From Hylemonella sp. UBA6679 (GTDB lineage: Bacteria > Pseudomonadota > Gammaproteobacteria > Burkholderiales > Burkholderiaceae_C), in contig DKJZ01000102.1 in the NCBI GenBank assembly GCA_002454975.1, positions 1 through 64,000 on the forward strand: a DNA stretch of 64,000 nucleotides, read 5' to 3'. The notes beneath the pieces are model-generated. The model was not told where the DNA came from, did no database searches, and was given only the letters and a program-made list of their open reading frames with translations. The position numbers and the translations under genes are program-made. Shown here one piece after another: positions 40,472 to 49,630 of this stretch. Position 1 is the stretch's first letter; each line of letters begins with the position of its first letter.

Positions 40472-41716
40472 TCAGTGAAGGGTACGACGTGCCTTGGGCA
40501 CACGAAACGCGGTGAGAACCAGCACGCCTTGAATCGCGGCCAGCCCAATGAAAACACCTTGGAAATGGCGCTGGTCCATCAGCAAACCAAAAATCAGGGG
40601 CGAGATGGCCTGCCCAATGTCCAGCCCGGAATACACCACCCCAAACACCCGCCCGCTGGCGTTGTCAGGGGTGGATCGCTTGACCAGCAAATCTCGCGAG
40701 GGGCCAGCCGAACCTGCCACAAAGCCCATGACGCCAAACAGCACTGGCACCAGCCAAGCTGCCAATGGCGCCAAACCTAGCACCAAGGAGACGCAGGCCG
40801 CCACTGCAAAACCCGCCCCCACCACGCGCGAGGCGCGCTCGGGGTTGGTGGCCAAAAAGCCGCCAAACACCATGCCGGTGGCGCTGGCCAGCATGTAGGT
40901 GGTCAGGCACACCGCCACCAGGGTGACAGGCACATCGTGCAGCTCGCGCGCAGCCCCGGGCGCAAAGGCCTGAATGACGCTGAGCGACATGGCAAAAATG
41001 AAAAAGAAAGTAAAGCACATCCACACCGCAGGGATGCGCAAAAACGCAAACGGGTCTGCCAGGTCAGACGCGGCTTGTTCAGAGTGCCGGGCTGGCGCCA
41101 ACGCGGCTGGCTCACGCATGAGGTGGCGGTAAAACCAAACACCTGCGAGCACCAGCGTGATGAGCACACCGGATGCGCCCAAGGCAGCGCGCCAAGACAC
41201 ATGCACGGCAATGGGCACCAGCAAAATGGGCGCCACCGCCCAGCCCAAAGTGCCGGTGATGCCGTGGGCGCTGTAGGCGTGGCCCAAGCGCGGTGGGCTC
41301 ACCTGCTTGTTGATGAGGGTGTAATCCACCGGGTGAAACACACCGTTGCCGGTGCCAGCCACCACAGCAAACACCATCATCCAGGCATAGCTGGGGCTGA
41401 GGGCAAAACCAAAGGCTGCCAGTGCCAGCAGGGCCAAACCAAGCAGCAACACGGGCCGTGGCCCCATGCGGTCCACCCAAAAGCCCGAGGCGGTTTGCAC
41501 CACACACGACACCACAAAAAACAAAGTCATCAAAAAGCCAAGCTCAGCGTAACTCACGGCGAACGCGTCTTTGAGCCAGGGAAACAAAGGCGCGAGCATG
41601 AGCTGGCTGAAGTGGCTCATCATGTGCGCCACGCCCACCAGGCTGATGAGGTGCACATCCTGCTTGAGCGAGCCTGGCAGCTGCGCAGGATGAGGGGTGG
41701 CTTGGGCGGTACTCAT
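40472..41716 (-). CDS. Major facilitator superfamily transporter
   Basis: About 414 residues and roughly 12 membrane helices. The loop DRMGPRPVLLLG (helices 2-3) matches the MFS signature; the layout, including LISLVGVAHMMSHFSQLMLAPLFPW at the start, resembles Fsr (fosmidomycin-resistance-like) carriers. It lies immediately upstream of the ThDP enzyme gene, with an eight-base gap, so it may move the enzyme's substrate or product. Start at ATG 41714-41716. Confidence 0.85.
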   Translation of the reverse strand: MSTAQATPHPAQLPGSLKQDVHLISLVGVAHMMSHFSQLMLAPLFPWLKDAFAVSYAELGFLMTLFFVVSCVVQTASGFWVDRMGPRPVLLLGLALLALAAFGFALSPSYAWMMVFAVVAGTGNGVFHPVDYTLINKQVSPPRLGHAYSAHGITGTLGWAVAPILLVPIAVHVSWRAALGASGVLITLVLAGVWFYRHLMREPAALAPARHSEQAASDLADPFAFLRIPAVWMCFTFFFIFAMSLSVIQAFAPGAARELHDVPVTLVAVCLTTYMLASATGMVFGGFLATNPERASRVVGAGFAVAACVSLVLGLAPLAAWLVPVLFGVMGFVAGSAGPSRDLLVKRSTPDNASGRVFGVVYSGLDIGQAISPLIFGLLMDQRHFQGVFIGLAAIQGVLVLTAFRVPKARRTLH

Positions 41717-41819
41717 CCCCACATCGTAGCGCAGCCCAAGCACCTGGCCGCGAGGGGAAATGCCTAGGGTGTCACTGGGCTACATAGCGAGGCCGTGCTG
41801 GCGGCGGCCAGCCAGATGC

Positions 41820-44423
41820 TCAAGCCGCTGAATCCACCAGCGCAAACTCAAACTGCCCGGGCGCGCGGATGGGGTCGACCTTGGCGGAAATCACCGACTT
41901 GGGTGGGAACTTGCCCTCAAGCAAGAGCTTGGAGAGCGGGTTCTCAATGCGCTGCTGAATGGCCCGCTTGAGGGGGCGCGCGCCGTACACAGGGTCAAAG
42001 CCCACCTTGGCCAACTCGGCCAAGGCCGGCGCAGACACCTGCAAGGTCAGGTCCATGCGAGACAGGCGTTGCGAGAGCACCTTGAGTTGGATGTCGGCAA
42101 TCCGCTCGATGTGCTTGGCGTCCAGGCCGTGGAACACCACCGTCTCGTCAATGCGGTTGAGGAACTCGGGTCGGAAATGGCTTTTCAGCTCGCCCCATAC
42201 CGCCTCTTTGATGTCGACCGCGTCTTGCCCCACCATGCTTTGAATCAGGTGCGAGCCAATGTTGCTGGTCATCACAATCACGGTGTTTTTGAAGTCCACG
42301 GTGCGGCCTTGGCCATCGGTCAAACGTCCATCATCCAGCACTTGCAAGAGCACATTGAACACATCGGGGTGGGCTTTTTCCACCTCGTCGAGCAGCAGCA
42401 CGCTGTAGGGTTTGCGGCGCACCGCTTCGGTGAGGTAACCGCCCTCCTCGTAGCCCACATAACCGGGGGGCGCACCAATGAGACGGGCCACCGAATGCTT
42501 TTCCATGAACTCGCTCATGTCCACACGGATCAGGTGGTCCTCGCTGTCAAACAAGAAACCCGCCAAGGCTTTGCACAGCTCGGTTTTGCCCACACCCGTG
42601 GGGCCCAGGAACAAAAACGAACCTGTGGGGCGGTTGGGGTCAGACAGACCCGAGCGCGAACGCCGAATGGCATTGGCCACCGCGGTGATGGCCTCGTCTT
42701 GGCCCACCACGCGGTCGTGCAATTTGCCTTCCATTTGCAGCAGTTTGTCTTTTTCGCCCTGCATCATCTTGGCCACAGGAATGCCGGTGGCGCGGCTCAC
42801 CACCTCGGCAATTTCTTCCGCGCCCACCTGGGTGCGCAGCAAACGCGGCTTGGCGCCCTCCCCACCTTTTTCAATCGCTTGAGCTTCTTTCAAGCGCTTT
42901 TCAAGCTCGGGCAATTTGCCGTATTGCAGCTCGGCCACTTTGTTGAAATCGCCCTTGCGGGTGAGCTCCTCAATGCGCTGGCGCAGCTTGTCGATGTCTT
43001 CGCGCACGTGCTGGCTGCCCTGAGCCTGGGCTTTTTCAGCCAGCCAGATTTCTTCCATGTCGGCGATTTCCACCTCAAGCTTGCTGATTTCTTCTTCAAT
43101 CAGCTCCAGGCGTTTTTGCGAGGCTTCGTCTTTTTCTTTCTTGACCGCCTCACGCTCAATTTGCAGCTGAATCATGCGGCGGTCGAGCTTGTCCATCACC
43201 TCAGGCTTGGAGTCAATCTCGATCTTGATTTTGGCTGCCGCCTCATCAATCAGGTCGATGGCCTTGTCGGGCAAAAAACGGTCGGTGATGTAGCGGTGGC
43301 TAAGCTCTGCTGCGGCCACAATGGCCGGGTCGGTGATGTCCACGCCGTGGTGCACCTCGTACTTTTCTTGCAAGCCACGCAAAATGGCGATGGTGGCTTC
43401 CACCGTGGGCTCGCCCACCAAAATTTTCTGAAAGCGACGCTCCAGTGCGGCGTCTTTCTCAATGTATTTGCGGTACTCATCCAGCGTGGTGGCACCCACG
43501 CAATGCAACTCGCCGCGCGCCAAAGCGGGCTTGAGCATGTTGCCCGCGTCCATGGCGCCTTCGGCTTTGCCAGCACCCACCATGGTGTGCAACTCATCGA
43601 TGAAGACAATGGTTTGGCCCTCGTCTTTGGCCAACTCATTGAGCACGGACTTGAGCCGCTCTTCAAATTCGCCGCGAAACTTGGCACCGGCCAAGAGCGC
43701 GGCCATGTCCAGGCTGAGCACCCGCTTGCCCTTGAGGGAATCGGGCACCTCACCAGCCACGATGCGCTGGGCCAAGCCTTCAACAATCGCGGTTTTGCCC
43801 ACACCGGGCTCGCCGATCAAGACGGGGTTGTTTTTGGTGCGGCGCTGCAGCACCTGAATGGCGCGGCGGATTTCGTCGTCACGACCAATCACTGGGTCGA
43901 GCTTGCCCAGGCGGGCGCGCTCGGTCAGGTCCATGCAGTATTTCTTCAGGGCCTCGCGCTGGCCTTCGGCCTCGGGGTTGTTCACTGGTTGGCCGCCGCG
44001 CACCTGCTCGATGGCCGTATCCATGGCTTTGCGGTTCAGGCCCTGGGCTTTGGCGCTTTGGGCCAGATCGGTTTTGGCATCGCACAGGGCCAGAAAAAAC
44101 ATCTCGCCTGCCACATACGCGTCGCCTCGTTTGATGGCTTCTTTTTCGGCAGCTTGCAACAGCGAGACCAACTCGCGCCCTACTTGCACCTGCTCTTGCC
44201 CCTGAACCTCGGGGAGTTTTTTGACCGCAGCCTCAGCTGCTGTCTGCAAGCCGTTGGTGTTCACACCAGCGCGCTGCAACAGCGCTTTGGGCCCATCGGT
44301 TTGGCGCAGCATGGCCAGCACCAGGTGCGCGGGCTCTATGTAGGCGTGGTCGGCGCCCAGCGCAAGGGTTTGGGCATCGCCCAGGGCTTCTTGAAATTTG
44401 GTGGTGAACTTGTCGGTGCGCAT
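41820..44423 (-). CDS. clpB: ATP-dependent disaggregase ClpB
   Basis: About 867 residues. An N-domain (MRTDKFTTKFQEALGDAQTLALG) precedes two AAA+ modules with Walker A motifs GEPGVGKTA and GPTGVGKTE, separated by the long coiled-coil middle domain (about 400-530), which is diagnostic for ClpB against ClpA/ClpC. It rescues aggregated proteins with DnaK. AGGAG lies six bases before ATG 44421-44423; a second ATG two codons upstream is too close. A heat-shock-like promoter lies upstream. Confidence 0.97.
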   Translation of the reverse strand: MRTDKFTTKFQEALGDAQTLALGADHAYIEPAHLVLAMLRQTDGPKALLQRAGVNTNGLQTAAEAAVKKLPEVQGQEQVQVGRELVSLLQAAEKEAIKRGDAYVAGEMFFLALCDAKTDLAQSAKAQGLNRKAMDTAIEQVRGGQPVNNPEAEGQREALKKYCMDLTERARLGKLDPVIGRDDEIRRAIQVLQRRTKNNPVLIGEPGVGKTAIVEGLAQRIVAGEVPDSLKGKRVLSLDMAALLAGAKFRGEFEERLKSVLNELAKDEGQTIVFIDELHTMVGAGKAEGAMDAGNMLKPALARGELHCVGATTLDEYRKYIEKDAALERRFQKILVGEPTVEATIAILRGLQEKYEVHHGVDITDPAIVAAAELSHRYITDRFLPDKAIDLIDEAAAKIKIEIDSKPEVMDKLDRRMIQLQIEREAVKKEKDEASQKRLELIEEEISKLEVEIADMEEIWLAEKAQAQGSQHVREDIDKLRQRIEELTRKGDFNKVAELQYGKLPELEKRLKEAQAIEKGGEGAKPRLLRTQVGAEEIAEVVSRATGIPVAKMMQGEKDKLLQMEGKLHDRVVGQDEAITAVANAIRRSRSGLSDPNRPTGSFLFLGPTGVGKTELCKALAGFLFDSEDHLIRVDMSEFMEKHSVARLIGAPPGYVGYEEGGYLTEAVRRKPYSVLLLDEVEKAHPDVFNVLLQVLDDGRLTDGQGRTVDFKNTVIVMTSNIGSHLIQSMVGQDAVDIKEAVWGELKSHFRPEFLNRIDETVVFHGLDAKHIERIADIQLKVLSQRLSRMDLTLQVSAPALAELAKVGFDPVYGARPLKRAIQQRIENPLSKLLLEGKFPPKSVISAKVDPIRAPGQFEFALVDSAA

Positions 44424-44445
44424 GTGCATCTCCTGTTAACACCCA

Positions 44446-44472
44446 ACTGTGGGTGAACATCACCATTTCAAG
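44446..44472 (-). promoter_or_regulatory. Candidate sigma32 promoter of clpB
   Basis: Minus-strand CTTGAAA (44466-44472) and CCCACAGT (44446-44453) are 12 bases apart, similar to the CTTGAAA / CCCCATnT heat-shock consensus; the -10 is imperfect. It ends 22 bases before the clpB start. Confidence 0.4.
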
Positions 44473-44553
44473 GCCTGCAGCCCCGGCAAGATTTGAGGCA
44501 AGTCAAATCCGACGCACCCGGCCATCAGGCCAGGGCAAGTTGCACAAGCAATC

Positions 44554-45546
44554 TCAGTCGGGCTGGATGCTGTTGCGGCGAATTACCTCACCCCAACGGG
44601 CGTAGTCACGGCCCACGGTCATGCCCAACTCGGCAGGCGCGCTGGAGACAGCATCCAAGCCGGCCTTGCCCAAGACCTCGCGCACCTCGGGCAGTGCCAA
44701 CACGGCCACCAGCTCGGTGTTGAGCCGGTTCACCAAAGACACAGGGGTTTTAGCAGGGGCAAAAAAGGCATACCACATGTCCACATTCACGCCCTTGATG
44801 CCCAGCTCGTCGATGGTGGCCACATTGGGCGCGACGGGGTGGCGTTTGGGGCTGCCCACGGCCAGCGCGTTGAGCCTACCAGCGTTGACAAAACCTTGGG
44901 CCACGTGCACCGGCAAAAAGCCCACATTGATCTCACCCGAGAGCAGGTCTTGCACATAACCTGCCGTGCCTTTGTAAGGCACATGCAACATGAACACCTG
45001 CGTCTCGGCTTTGAAGAGCTCCATGGCCATGTGGTGTGGTGTGCCCACACCGGGCGACCCAAAATTGATAGCACCAGGGCGAGCTTTGGCCTCGTCCAGC
45101 AGCTCTTTGAGCGTCTTGATGCCAGTTTTTGGGTTGGCCACCAGCATCAAGGTGCCGTAGGCCGACATCGTCACCGGGGCAAAGTCTTTGACCGGGTTGA
45201 AAGGCGCGTTTTTGTAAATTTGCGTGGCCATCAACATGGTGTTGGCCCCCATGAGCAGCGTGTTGCCGTCCGGGTTGGCCTTGGCCACGTTGTCAGCCCC
45301 AATGTTGCCGCTGGCCCCAGGCATGTTTTGCACCACCACCGTTTGGCCCAGGCGCTCGGCCAGTCGGGGGGAAACGGTACGCGCAATTGTGTCCATGCCG
45401 GTGCCAGGCGTGAAAGGCACCACGATTTTGATGGGCTGGTTGGAGATGGACGTTGCCGTTGCGGCCGGCTGGGCCTGCAAGCTCGTGCTCAACACGGCCA
45501 ACAGCGCGCAAACCATGGAAGAAAAGCGTTTGATCGACGATGACAT
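44554..45546 (-). CDS. Tripartite tricarboxylate transporter (TctC/Bug) periplasmic binding protein
   Basis: About 330 residues. A signal peptide (MVCALLAVLSTSLQAQ) precedes the Bug-family body: PIKIVVPFTPGTGMDTIARTVSPRLAERLGQTVVVQNMPGASGNIG, NTLLMGANTMLM, NFGSPGVGTPHHMAMELFK. These proteins capture carboxylates for TctAB carriers, or act as sensors. No tctAB genes adjoin it, the usual state of the many orphan Bug genes in Burkholderiales. GGAAGG lies seven bases before ATG 45544-45546. The ligand is unknown. Confidence 0.9.
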   Translation of the reverse strand: MSSSIKRFSSMVCALLAVLSTSLQAQPAATATSISNQPIKIVVPFTPGTGMDTIARTVSPRLAERLGQTVVVQNMPGASGNIGADNVAKANPDGNTLLMGANTMLMATQIYKNAPFNPVKDFAPVTMSAYGTLMLVANPKTGIKTLKELLDEAKARPGAINFGSPGVGTPHHMAMELFKAETQVFMLHVPYKGTAGYVQDLLSGEINVGFLPVHVAQGFVNAGRLNALAVGSPKRHPVAPNVATIDELGIKGVNVDMWYAFFAPAKTPVSLVNRLNTELVAVLALPEVREVLGKAGLDAVSSAPAELGMTVGRDYARWGEVIRRNSIQPD

Positions 45547-45619
45547 AGGGAGACCTTCCAGAAACGAAGCCCCTAGCTTAACGCCAGCCCAGACGCTGAA
45601 CATTGCGGCCAACCACAGC

Positions 45620-46096
45620 CTAGCCGGCGTTGCTCAAGGCAATGCCCCACTTGGCCAAAGCTTGGTCGTCGCTGACGCGGGCATCCACCCAGCGTGCACC
45701 TTCTGGGGTTTGCTCTTTTTTCCAAAACGGAGCCTGGGTTTTGAGGTAGTCCATCAAAAACTCACAAGCCTTGAAGCTCTCGCCACGGTGCGCAGAGGTC
45801 ACGGCCACCATGACCACTTGGTCCAGAGGCTGCAGCAGCCCCACGCGGTGAATCACGCGCGCGCCAAAGATGTCAAAGCGCTTGAAGGCCTCGTCGATCA
45901 TGGCTTCGATGGCGGTTTCGGTCATGCCCGGGTAGTGCTCAAGCTCCATGCTGGCCACATTGCTGCCGTCGTTGCGGTCGCGCACTGTGCCAATGAAGCT
46001 GCACACCGCGCCGATGCGCTTGTCTTGCGCGTGCAGCTCGGCAATCTCGTTGGAGAGGTTGAAGTCAGCGGTTTGGATGCGAACGCGCGTGTTCAT
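45620..46096 (-). CDS. moaE: Molybdopterin synthase catalytic subunit MoaE
   Basis: 158 residues. With MoaD it adds two dithiolene sulfurs to precursor Z. Conserved blocks: GAVCSFIGTVRDRNDG, LEHYPGMTE, RVGLLQPLDQVVMVAVTSAHRGESFKACEFLMDYLK and PFWKKEQTPEGARWV, containing the catalytic lysines. It lies six bases downstream of moaD. The product feeds SoxC in the sox cluster among other enzymes. Confidence 0.96.
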   Translation of the reverse strand: MNTRVRIQTADFNLSNEIAELHAQDKRIGAVCSFIGTVRDRNDGSNVASMELEHYPGMTETAIEAMIDEAFKRFDIFGARVIHRVGLLQPLDQVVMVAVTSAHRGESFKACEFLMDYLKTQAPFWKKEQTPEGARWVDARVSDDQALAKWGIALSNAG

Positions 46097-46102
46097 GCCG
46101 CC

Positions 46103-46351
46103 TTAGCCCCCGGTCACCGGTGGAAAAAATGCCACCTCGCAACCGGCGCTCAAAACGGCGGATTCGTCTTGCATCACTTGGTTGAGCGCCACACGCACGG
46201 CCTTGCCGCGCGACAAGGCCTGGGCATACACCTCGCTGCGGGTAATAAGTTCATCACGCAAGGCACCCAAGGTCTTTGCTTGGGAGTCGATGGTCTCGCC
46301 CGAGCCCAAAGCCTCACGGATGGCGGCGAAATATTTCACTTGAATTTGCAT
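46103..46351 (-). CDS. moaD: Molybdopterin synthase sulfur carrier MoaD
   Basis: An 82-residue ubiquitin-like protein ending in VTGG, whose terminal Gly-Gly is converted to a thiocarboxylate to donate sulfur to MoaE. The start MQIQVKYFAAIREALG is typical. It lies 10 bases downstream of moeA and 6 upstream of moaE. Confidence 0.96.
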   Translation of the reverse strand: MQIQVKYFAAIREALGSGETIDSQAKTLGALRDELITRSEVYAQALSRGKAVRVALNQVMQDESAVLSAGCEVAFFPPVTGG

Positions 46352-46361
46352 GGGTCACACT

Positions 46362-47606
46362 TTAAGCCATCAGGTCAGACCAAGCGATGAAGCGCACCAA
46401 GTCGCCCCGGGCAATGGTTTGGCCAGCCGGGTTGTCCACCACGCCGTCGGCCCACACCGCCGAGGTGAGCACGCCCGAGCTTTGGTTGGGAAACAGGTCC
46501 AAGCCACCTTGGGCGTTGCGCCGAACGCGCAAAAACTCGCGCCGCTTGTCGGCGCGCGGCCAGTCAAAGTGCGCGGGCAAAGCGCTGGCAGGCACACCAA
46601 GCTTGGAAGCCCCTTGGAGCTTGAGCAAAAACGGCCGCACCAGCAAAGCAAAGGTCACAAAGCTCGAGACGGGGTTGCCCGGCAGGCCGATGAAGTGGGC
46701 CAAGTGGTGTTCTTCATTGACCTTGCCCATCACCTTTCCGTACGCGAAAGGCTTGCCGGGCTTCATGCCAATTTGCCACAGGTCGAGCTCACCGAGCTGT
46801 TGCACGGCAGGCTTGATGTGGTCTTCTTCCCCCACCGACACGCCGCCGCTGGTCAAAATCAAATCATGGGTTTGTGCAGCTTGGGACAAAGCCTGCACCG
46901 TGGCCTCGCGCTGGTCGGGCACGATGCCCAGGTCCGAGACCTCACAGCCCAAACGCAGCAAGAGCGCGCGCAAAAAGAAACGGTTGGAGTTGTAAATCGC
47001 ACCAGGGCGCATGTCGGCTGGGGCAATGTCGCCAGGCATCACCAGCTCGTCCCCCGTGGAGAAAAGTGCCACTTTGGGGCGACGCACCACAGGTAACTGA
47101 GCAAGCCCCAAACTGGCCGCCAGCCCAAGCGAGGCGGGGTTCAGCCGTTCTCCTTTTGAGAGCACCACCGCGCCGCGGGTGACATCTTCGCCAGCGCGCC
47201 GTATCCATTGGCCAGGCTTGGGGGCTTCTGAAACACGCAGCAAGTCACCTTGCAGCTCGCAGGCCTCTTGCATGACCACCGCATCAGCACCTGCCGGCAC
47301 GGGCGCACCGGTGAAAATGCGCGCCACCGTGCCCGCAGCCAAGGGCTGGGCCTGGGCACCCGCAGGAATGCGTTGCGACACGGGCAAGCCTGCGCCAGAG
47401 CTCACCTCAGCACAGCGCACGGCGTAGCCATCCATGGCGCTGGTGTCGTTGGGGGGAACCTGAAGTTCAGCCACCAGGTCTTGCGCCAGCACGCGCCCAT
47501 CGGCCTCAAATGTGCTGACCTCATCAACACCAGCCAAGTACTGGGCGTGCGCCAGCAAAGACGCCATAGCGTCGTCCAAAGTCATCAAAGGGCGTGGCGA
47601 GTTCAT
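46362..47606 (-). CDS. moeA: Molybdopterin molybdenumtransferase MoeA
   Basis: A 414-residue protein inserting molybdate into adenylylated molybdopterin. Conserved blocks: PPNDTSAMDGYAVR, IFTGAPVPAGADAVVMQE, SLGLAQLPVVRRPKVALFSTGDELV and the MPT-binding LTSGGVSVGEEDHIKP. The start ATG overlaps the mobB stop by four bases, so the molybdopterin genes are coupled. Confidence 0.96.
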   Translation of the reverse strand: MNSPRPLMTLDDAMASLLAHAQYLAGVDEVSTFEADGRVLAQDLVAELQVPPNDTSAMDGYAVRCAEVSSGAGLPVSQRIPAGAQAQPLAAGTVARIFTGAPVPAGADAVVMQEACELQGDLLRVSEAPKPGQWIRRAGEDVTRGAVVLSKGERLNPASLGLAASLGLAQLPVVRRPKVALFSTGDELVMPGDIAPADMRPGAIYNSNRFFLRALLLRLGCEVSDLGIVPDQREATVQALSQAAQTHDLILTSGGVSVGEEDHIKPAVQQLGELDLWQIGMKPGKPFAYGKVMGKVNEEHHLAHFIGLPGNPVSSFVTFALLVRPFLLKLQGASKLGVPASALPAHFDWPRADKRREFLRVRRNAQGGLDLFPNQSSGVLTSAVWADGVVDNPAGQTIARGDLVRFIAWSDLMA

Positions 47607-48139
47607 GGGATCAGGACGGGGGCGCGGTATTCAAAGCGGTGGGACTCACGCATGAGCCAATCGGCCACCATCTCGGGGTTGTTCAGGTCAAGCACCGGGC
47701 GCAAGGTGGCCTGGGGCAGTTGGTCAGGCGAGTCTGTGGCGATGGCCACCACAAAGGCGTCGTCCACATACCGCACGGGGTGCTGCGTGGAGGCGCGCCA
47801 CACCTCGATTTTGAGGAGGTCGCTTTGCTTGAAGCCCTCGACCAGCACCCAATCGACGCCGTCGTAAAGCTCGGCAAGCAAATGGTGCACACGGGGTTGG
47901 ATGTCTTGCTCGTACTCACGAATCAAGGCCAAGCGCTTGCTGGAGGCCACCACCACCTCAAAAGCACCCGCCTCACGGTGGCGGCGGGTGTCTTTGCCTG
48001 GTTGGTCGATGTCAAAGGTGTGGTGCGCGTGCTTGACCACCGACACACGCTGACCGCGTGCCTTGAGTGCCGGGATGAGCCGCTCCACCAACGTGGTTTT
48101 GCCCGAGCCAGAGTAACCCGCAAAGCCAACAACGTTCAT
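47603..48139 (-). CDS. mobB: Molybdopterin-guanine dinucleotide biosynthesis adaptor MobB
   Basis: About 178 residues. A P-loop GTPase with Walker A GYSGSGKTTL at the start and the MobB-typical KHAHHTFDIDQPGKDTRRHREAGA block; VLVEGFK matches the later conserved segment. It helps MobA add GMP to the molybdenum cofactor, giving the dinucleotide form. The start is ATG 48137-48139 with AAGG seven bases before; the frame is open upstream. A gap of 54 bases separates it from thrC. Confidence 0.93.
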   Translation of the reverse strand: MNVVGFAGYSGSGKTTLVERLIPALKARGQRVSVVKHAHHTFDIDQPGKDTRRHREAGAFEVVVASSKRLALIREYEQDIQPRVHHLLAELYDGVDWVLVEGFKQSDLLKIEVWRASTQHPVRYVDDAFVVAIATDSPDQLPQATLRPVLDLNNPEMVADWLMRESHRFEYRAPVLIP

Positions 48140-48193
48140 GGCTTTGCCTTGGTCAACACAGCGTCTGATCTGGCGGAGAAACACATGTTGCGC

Positions 48194-49630
48194 TCAATCA
48201 CAGTGTGAGGCGATGTAGTTTTTAACCCAGGACACATCGGCCTCAATGACCTGCACGCGCTTGGGCAATGCCTCGATGCCCTCGAACCCTGCAGGGCGCA
48301 CCGGCTCACGGCCCAGGGCCTCGACGATGGTGGCAGCAAATTTGATGGGCAGTGCGGTTTCCAACACCACCATGGGCACGCCAGGTGTGAGGTGCTCGCG
48401 CGCGACCTTGATGCCGTCGGCCGTGTGGGTATCGACCATCTCATTGAAACGCTGGTACGTGTCTTGGATGGTCGTCAAACGGTTGCTGTGCGTGCTCTTG
48501 CCGCTCTCAAAACCATAGCGCGCAGCAGCTTGTGCAAATGCGGGGTGCTCGCTCAGGTCAAAGTGGCCGGTCTTGTTCAACGCATCGCCAAACAAGGCAC
48601 GGGTTTGGTCGCCGTCGCGGCCCAGCAGGTCAAACACAAAGCGCTCAAAGTTGGAGGCCTTGGAGATGTCCATGGACGGGCTGGAGGTCTCGTGCGTGTC
48701 AGCCGTGCCTCGCACGCGGTACACACCGGTGCGGAAAAACTCATCGAGCACGTCGTTTTCGTTGGTGGCCACCACAAGTTTGTGAATGGGCAGACCCATC
48801 ATGCGCGCCACATGGCCTGCGCACACATTGCCAAAGTTGCCCGAGGGGACAGTGAAGCTCACCCTCTCGGTGGCGTTCGAGGTGCATTGAAAATAGCCTG
48901 CGAAGTAATACACCACCTGGGCCAACAAGCGTGCCCAGTTGATGGAGTTCACCGTGCCGATTTTGTAACGGCGCTTGTATTCCAAATCGTTGGAGACCGC
49001 CTTGACCAAATCTTGGCAGTCGTCAAACACACCTTTGACCGCCAAGTTGTGGATGTTGGCGTCTTGCAGGCTGAACATTTGGGCCTGCTGAAACGGGCTC
49101 ATGCGGCCGTGCGGGCTGGTCATGAAAACGCGCACGCCTTTTTTGCCGCGCATGGCGTACTCGGCCGCGCTGCCGGTGTCACCGCTGGTGGCGCCAAAAA
49201 TATTGAGCTCTTCGCCGCGGCGGGCCAACTCGTACTCAAACAAATTGCCCAGCAACTGCATGGCCATGTCTTTGAAGGCCAGCGTGGGGCCATTGGACAA
49301 AGCCTCGAGCCACAAACCGCTCTCTAAAGGGCGCAGCGGCACAATCTCTGCCGTGCCAAACACCGCTTGGGTGTAGGTTTTGCGGCACAGGGCGCGCAGG
49401 TCTTCAGCTGGGATGTCGTCAATGAAGAGCGACAACACCTCGAAGGCCAGGTCTGCATAGCCCTGGCTCTTGTACACCTGGCGCAGTTCTTCCAAGCGCG
49501 CAGCGCTGATCTGCGGGTAGGTTTCGGGCAGGTACAAGCCGCCATCGGGCGCCAAGCCCTCCAACAAAATTTCGCAAAAACGCTTGCGCTCGGTGCTGCC
49601 CGCAGGGGAGCGTGTGCTGAGGTAGTTCAT
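48194..49630 (-). CDS. thrC: Threonine synthase
   Basis: A 478-residue PLP enzyme forming threonine from O-phosphohomoserine. The PLP lysine is in PTLAFKDMAMQ; the phosphate-binding GATSGDTGSAAE and the C-terminal region are as in the long-form family (E. coli/yeast type). Its start codon overlaps the hom stop in TGATG at 49630, giving tight coupling. Confidence 0.97.
   Translation of the reverse strand: MNYLSTRSPAGSTERKRFCEILLEGLAPDGGLYLPETYPQISAARLEELRQVYKSQGYADLAFEVLSLFIDDIPAEDLRALCRKTYTQAVFGTAEIVPLRPLESGLWLEALSNGPTLAFKDMAMQLLGNLFEYELARRGEELNIFGATSGDTGSAAEYAMRGKKGVRVFMTSPHGRMSPFQQAQMFSLQDANIHNLAVKGVFDDCQDLVKAVSNDLEYKRRYKIGTVNSINWARLLAQVVYYFAGYFQCTSNATERVSFTVPSGNFGNVCAGHVARMMGLPIHKLVVATNENDVLDEFFRTGVYRVRGTADTHETSSPSMDISKASNFERFVFDLLGRDGDQTRALFGDALNKTGHFDLSEHPAFAQAAARYGFESGKSTHSNRLTTIQDTYQRFNEMVDTHTADGIKVAREHLTPGVPMVVLETALPIKFAATIVEALGREPVRPAGFEGIEALPKRVQVIEADVSWVKNYIASHCD

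Noticed and set aside
42069..44456. Very long open frame on the plus strand opposite clpB, and others opposite the RTX gene and pheT
   Set aside because: They lie wholly inside the reading of well-recognised genes on the other strand, have no matching ribosome-binding sites, and their translations show only reversed-codon composition with no domain. They follow from codon bias in a G+C-rich genome.
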